In this document: piece after piece, positions 8,319-10,683 of the stretch
Numbering within the stretch: the stretch's first letter is position 1
Layout: each line of letters starts with the position of its first letter
Origin: Pseudomonas sp.
GTDB lineage: Bacteria; Pseudomonadota; Gammaproteobacteria; Pseudomonadales; Pseudomonadaceae
Assembly (NCBI GenBank): GCA_003488145.1
Contig: DNMQ01000452.1
Coordinates: 1-10,683 of the forward strand
DNA: 10,683 nucleotides
Direction: 5' to 3'
Translations under genes and position numbers: made by a program
Notes under the pieces: model-generated
Database searches by the model: none
What the model was told of the DNA's origin: nothing
What the model saw: only the letters and a program-made list of their open reading frames with translations

Positions 8319-8347
8319 CGGCGAGCCATGATAAAGCCGGCTCGCCG
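8319..8347 (-). terminator. Nine-base-pair hairpin between the 59-residue gene and the pseudouridine synthase
   Basis: CGGCGAGCC (8319-8327) and GGCTCGCCG (8339-8347) are perfect inverted copies around an 11-base loop, beginning 13 bases past the stop of the 59-residue gene. The minus-strand sequence after it is pyrimidine-rich but not a run of T, so it may be a weak terminator, an attenuator or an mRNA-stabilising structure. It lies 36 bases before the synthase start codon. Confidence 0.55.
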
Positions 8348-8360
8348 AAGGCGGTTCAGA

Positions 8361-8540
8361 TCACTTCTTGCTGATGGTGATCTGGCGGGAAGGACCGTTG
8401 GTCTGGCCACTCACACCGTTGGGGATGGTCTGGACTTCGCCGCCGGCCTTGATGAAAGCGGCCATTTGCGCAGCGAGGGACTGGCTGGTTTCGGTGGCGG
8501 GTTCGGGCTTGCGCTTGGCGCTGGTGGTTTTCGTGGCCAT
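8361..8540 (-). CDS. Small basic hypothetical protein (59 residues)
   Basis: A 59-residue product that I do not recognise as a characterised protein. The first 20 residues (MATKTTSAKRKPEPATETSQ) are lysine-, threonine- and proline-rich and probably disordered. A helix follows (SLAAQMAAFIKAGGEVQTIP), then NGVSGQTNGPSRQITISKK. There are seven lysines and arginines in total at the two ends, no cysteine, no signal peptide and no membrane segment. It is likely cytoplasmic and could contact nucleic acid or ribosomes; that is only inference from charge. AAGGA (8551-8555) lies ten bases before the ATG. The gene has the clearest promoter in the window and ends just before a strong hairpin, so it looks like an independently and perhaps highly transcribed unit with possible read-through into the pseudouridine synthase. 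Confidence 0.75.
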   Translation of the reverse strand: MATKTTSAKRKPEPATETSQSLAAQMAAFIKAGGEVQTIPNGVSGQTNGPSRQITISKK

Positions 8541-8573
8541 GGATCGCTTTTCCTTTAATCAGTCGAACCGGGC

Positions 8574-8602
8574 ATTATACAGATTTGATCAAAATTTGTT
8601 CA
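8574..8602 (-). promoter_or_regulatory. Sigma-70-type promoter of the 59-residue gene
   Basis: On the minus strand a perfect TATAAT (8574-8579) is spaced 17 bases from TGAACA (8597-8602), which matches four of six -35 consensus positions. Transcription would begin around 8567, giving a leader of about 25-30 bases with the AAGGA ribosome binding site inside it. The spacer contains the palindrome TTTGATCAAA (8584-8593), a possible operator. Confidence 0.75.
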
Positions 8603-8603
8603 G

Positions 8604-8640
8604 GTTTTTGCAGGCCGTCATTTCTTGAAGCGTTTTTGCA
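8604..8640. repeat. Two direct copies of an A-tract-containing 9-mer upstream of the promoter
   Basis: GTTTTTGCA occurs at 8604-8612 and 8632-8640, 28 bases apart. Read on the minus strand they are TGCAAAAAC copies placed just upstream of the -35 element of the 59-residue gene. They may act like UP elements or bend DNA; they could equally belong to the control region of the divergent dehydrogenase gene. Confidence 0.4.
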
Positions 8641-8721
8641 ACCACTCAGCGAGCCGCCTGGTCTTCAATTAGCCGCGAAAGCGAGTTTCTCGACGCCGGA
8701 TCATCACCTGAGAGGAAGACC

Positions 8722-9870
8722 ATGCTGCGCCATGCCATTCGCGCCACGCTCTGTGGTTTTGCCATCGCCGCTTCGCTGCAGGCTGTCGCCGAAACTGAAC
8801 GTCATTCCAGCGAGGCTGGGCCGGTAACGGTCAAGGAGATCGCCAGCGGCCTTGAAAACGCCTGGGCACTGGCCTTCCTGCCGGACGGCAAGCGCATGCT
8901 GGTGACCGAACGGCCTGGCCGCCTGCGCGTGATCGGCCTGGACGGCAGCCTCTCCGAGCCGCTTGCTGGCGTGCCGGAGGTCTTCGCCCGCTCCCAGGGT
9001 GGTTTGCTCGACGTGCGATTGTCGCCGGACTTCGATAAGGACCGCCTGGTCTACCTGACCTATGCCGAAGCCGGTGAGCAGGGCAAGGCTGGAACGGCGG
9101 TCGGTCGTGGCCGGCTGAGTGACGATGACACACGGCTGGAGAACTTCGAGGTTATCTTCCGTCAGCTGCCGAAGCTCTCCACCGGGGTGCACTTCGGCTC
9201 GCGGCTGGTGTTCGATGGCAAGGGACACCTGTTCGTCGCGCTCGGCGAAAACAATCAGCGGCCGACCTCGCAGGACCTCGACAAGCATCAGGGCAAGGTG
9301 GTGCGCATCGGCCTGGACGGCAGTGTGCCGGAGGACAACCCCTTCGTCGGCCAGGACGGCGTGCGGCCGGAAATCTGGTCCTACGGCCATCGCAACCAGC
9401 AGGGCGCCGCACTCAACCCCTGGAGCGGCGTGCTCTGGACCCACGAACATGGGCCGCGCGGCGGTGACGAGGTCAACATTCCCCAGGCCGGCAAGAACTA
9501 CGGCTGGCCGCTGGCAACCCACGGCATCAACTACAGCATGCTGCCGATTCCTGAAGCCGAAGGCGAAACCGTCGAGGGCACCGAGCCGCCGCACCACGTC
9601 TGGAAAAAATCGCCGGGCGTCAGTGGGATGGCGTTCTACGATGCCGAGCGCTTTCCCGACTGGCAGCGCAGTCTGTTCATCGGAGCGCTGGTGGATCAGT
9701 CGCTGATACGTCTGCAGCTCGATGGCGACCGCGTGGTTGGGGAAGAGCGCCTGCTCAAGGACCTCGGCGCGCGCATCCGCGACGTTCGCGTCGGGCCCGA
9801 CGGTTACCTCTATGTGGTGACCGATGCGGGCAATGGCAAGTTGCTTCAGGTTGGCCTGGACACCCAGTAA
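8722..9870 (+). CDS. yliI: Periplasmic PQQ-dependent aldose sugar dehydrogenase (YliI/soluble GDH family)
   Basis: Predicted quinoprotein of 382 residues that oxidises aldoses to lactones with PQQ and calcium; E. coli YliI is about 371. The N-terminus MLRHAIRATLCGFAIAASLQ continues to AVA, with cleavage likely after Ala23, so the enzyme is periplasmic. The six-bladed propeller begins with ASGLENAWALAFLPDGKRML. Active-site landmarks are STGVHFGSRLVF with the putative catalytic His157, ALGENNQRPTSQ, YGHRNQQG (GHRN 222-225), the HEHGPRGGDEVN signature (241-252) and KNYGWPLATHG, followed by SPGVSGMAFY and IRDVRVGPDGYLYVVTD. AGGA (8713-8716) lies five bases before the ATG. It is divergent from the 59-residue gene and 166 bp upstream of gcd, another PQQ enzyme. 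The natural sugar is not determined by sequence. Confidence 0.94.
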   Translation: MLRHAIRATLCGFAIAASLQAVAETERHSSEAGPVTVKEIASGLENAWALAFLPDGKRMLVTERPGRLRVIGLDGSLSEPLAGVPEVFARSQGGLLDVRLSPDFDKDRLVYLTYAEAGEQGKAGTAVGRGRLSDDDTRLENFEVIFRQLPKLSTGVHFGSRLVFDGKGHLFVALGENNQRPTSQDLDKHQGKVVRIGLDGSVPEDNPFVGQDGVRPEIWSYGHRNQQGAALNPWSGVLWTHEHGPRGGDEVNIPQAGKNYGWPLATHGINYSMLPIPEAEGETVEGTEPPHHVWKKSPGVSGMAFYDAERFPDWQRSLFIGALVDQSLIRLQLDGDRVVGEERLLKDLGARIRDVRVGPDGYLYVVTDAGNGKLLQVGLDTQ

Positions 9871-9881
9871 GTCTCGCCTGG

Positions 9882-9898
9882 CGGGGCTGCCGGCCCCG
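9882..9898 (+). terminator. Hairpin after the aldose dehydrogenase gene
   Basis: CGGGGC (9882-9887) pairs with GCCCCG (9893-9898) around a five-base loop, 11 bases after the stop codon. It is followed by TCTTG rather than a run of T. Position and strength suggest a terminator, perhaps incomplete. Confidence 0.5.
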
Positions 9899-9971
9899 TC
9901 TTGCCAAGTCACGTTGCGCCAATCGCTCCTGTGCACGGAGCATTCCCGCTCGTCGCCTGTCCCACTCTCAT

Positions 9972-9994
9972 GATGGCCAGCCCTGCTGGCCGTC
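9972..9994 (+). promoter_or_regulatory. Strong hairpin in the gcd upstream region
   Basis: GATGGCCAGC and GCTGGCCGTC form a ten-pair stem with one G-T wobble and a three-base loop (9982-9984). It lies 28 bases before the gcd Shine-Dalgarno. It could be a second terminator for the preceding gene, a leader structure or an operator. Its inner stem, GCCAGC/GCTGGC, is the same as in the hairpin at 7520-7537. Confidence 0.5.
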
Positions 9995-10022
9995 GCAGTG
10001 TGGTGATTTGAATAACAAGATC

Positions 10023-10029
10023 GAGGGAG
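10023..10029 (+). promoter_or_regulatory. Ribosome binding site supporting the GTG start of gcd
   Basis: GAGGGAG ends seven bases before the GTG at 10037. An in-frame TAA at 10013-10015 rules out any earlier start, and no ATG lies in frame until codon 49, inside the second membrane segment. Confidence 0.7.
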
Positions 10030-10036
10030 ACAGGCC

Positions 10037-10683
10037 GTGGCTGTGGTCATCAGCGGAGTGTTCTGCATCATCGTCGGGCTCGCGCTCGGTGCAGGGGGAG
10101 CGAAGGTCGTCAGCCTTGGCGGTACCTGGTATTTCGCCATCGTCGCGGCAGGGTTTCTGCTGACCGGGGCCCTGCTGCTGATGCGCCGCCGCGCGGCGCT
10201 GTGGGTTTACGCGCTGCTGATGCTCGGGGCGCTCGGTTGGGCGCTGTACGAAGTGGGACTGGACTGGTGGCAGCTGGCGCCGCGCGGCAGCATCATCGCG
10301 CCGCTCGGGTTATGGCTGCTAACGCCCTGGATCGCGCAGCGACTGGGCTGGCAGCACTTCGGTTTTCGCGCCTGGGGCGGCGCCGCGCTGCCGCTGATGC
10401 TGGCGGTCGTGCTCTGGGGCGCAGCAGCGGTGTACGCCGTTGGGCACGACAGTCACGACATCAAGGGCATGCTGCCGCCGCCTTTGGCCGAAGCGCCGGC
10501 CATGGACCAAGCCGTGCCGACCGGCGACTGGCACGCCTACGGACGCAGCCAGCAGGGCCAGCGCTACTCGCCGCTGGCACAGATCACGCCGCATAACGTC
10601 GAGCGGCTGGAGCCGGTGTGGCATTACCAGACCGGGGATCTGCGCGGTCCGAACGATCCGGATGAAACCACCTACGAAGTCAC
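10037..10683 (+). CDS. gcd: Membrane-bound quinoprotein glucose dehydrogenase, N-terminal part (runs off right edge)
   Basis: The first 215 codons of PQQ-dependent glucose dehydrogenase, which oxidises glucose to gluconolactone on the periplasmic face of the inner membrane and passes electrons to ubiquinone. The full-length family is about 800 residues. Five membrane segments are visible at about 3-20, 30-49, 54-72, 84-100 and 115-136, with ALWVYALLMLGALGWALYEV and the DWWQLAPR loop typical of the family. The start of the propeller domain, GDWHAYGRSQQGQRYSPLAQ at 163-182, and the TGDLRGPNDPDETTYEV stretch closely match E. coli Gcd as I recall it. Other membrane PQQ dehydrogenases (quinate, glycerol) share this build, but the NDPxExTxEV stretch favours glucose. 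GTG is the start. It follows the aldose dehydrogenase gene with two hairpins between. Confidence 0.93.
   Translation, partial: MAVVISGVFCIIVGLALGAGGAKVVSLGGTWYFAIVAAGFLLTGALLLMRRRAALWVYALLMLGALGWALYEVGLDWWQLAPRGSIIAPLGLWLLTPWIAQRLGWQHFGFRAWGGAALPLMLAVVLWGAAAVYAVGHDSHDIKGMLPPPLAEAPAMDQAVPTGDWHAYGRSQQGQRYSPLAQITPHNVERLEPVWHYQTGDLRGPNDPDETTYEV

Noticed and set aside
7543..8558. Two plus-strand open frames of about 260 codons each
   Set aside because: Both are opposite the pseudouridine synthase and the 59-residue gene; their compositions are Ser/Arg-rich or Gly/Phe-rich and resemble no protein family.
8704..10140. Long minus-strand open frame of 478 codons
   Set aside because: It is antisense to the aldose dehydrogenase, whose signature motifs are unmistakable, and it runs through the intergenic region and into gcd.
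1..10683. CRISPR array, tRNA, insertion sequence or prophage fragment
   Set aside because: No regularly spaced repeats, tRNA-like cloverleaf, transposase, integrase or flanking terminal repeats were seen on either strand.

Overview
The window is GC-rich, tightly packed bacterial DNA. Gene content and protein style point to a gamma-proteobacterium of the Pseudomonadaceae, probably a Pseudomonas or Stutzerimonas. The clues are an Lhr-type long helicase, a DUF6279-like lipoprotein, two PQQ-dependent sugar dehydrogenases and a DUF1652-like small protein. This is inferred from remembered family patterns; no search was run. I see no tRNA, rRNA, insertion sequence, phage gene or CRISPR array, and the region reads as stable chromosome.

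Layout, left to right: (1) the 5' end of a small minus-strand gene that leaves the window at base 1; (2) divergent from it, a 1439-residue Lhr helicase filling 288-4607; (3) a minus-strand coiled-coil lipoprotein (4776-5639), divergent from a 62-residue plus-strand protein (5818-6006); (4) three minus-strand genes, in transcription order an RsuA/RluB/E/F-type pseudouridine synthase (8282-7557), an orphan periplasmic solute-binding-like protein (7434-6664) and a cysteine-flanked Sel1-like lipoprotein (6585-6037); (5) upstream of the synthase, a 59-residue basic protein (8540-8361) with the best promoter in the window; (6) divergent from it, a periplasmic PQQ aldose dehydrogenase (8722-9870), then the first 215 codons of the membrane-bound quinoprotein glucose dehydrogenase gcd (GTG start at 10037, running off the right edge).

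The genes do not form one pathway. Two groupings make sense. The PQQ dehydrogenase pair at the right edge oxidises aldoses in the periplasm with a shared cofactor; no PQQ biosynthesis gene is in the window. The solute-binding-like protein and the Sel1-like lipoprotein are both envelope proteins, lie 78 bp apart on the same strand, and each carries a cysteine near its C-terminus. Every intergenic gap is under 200 bp. Several hold hairpins without a clear U-tract.

I did not find a convincing new defence or mobile system. The points most worth following up are the 59-residue gene and its promoter, the pseudouridine synthase with altered motifs, the short C-terminus of Lhr, the inverted repeat before the solute-binding-like gene, and the hairpin in the gcd leader.
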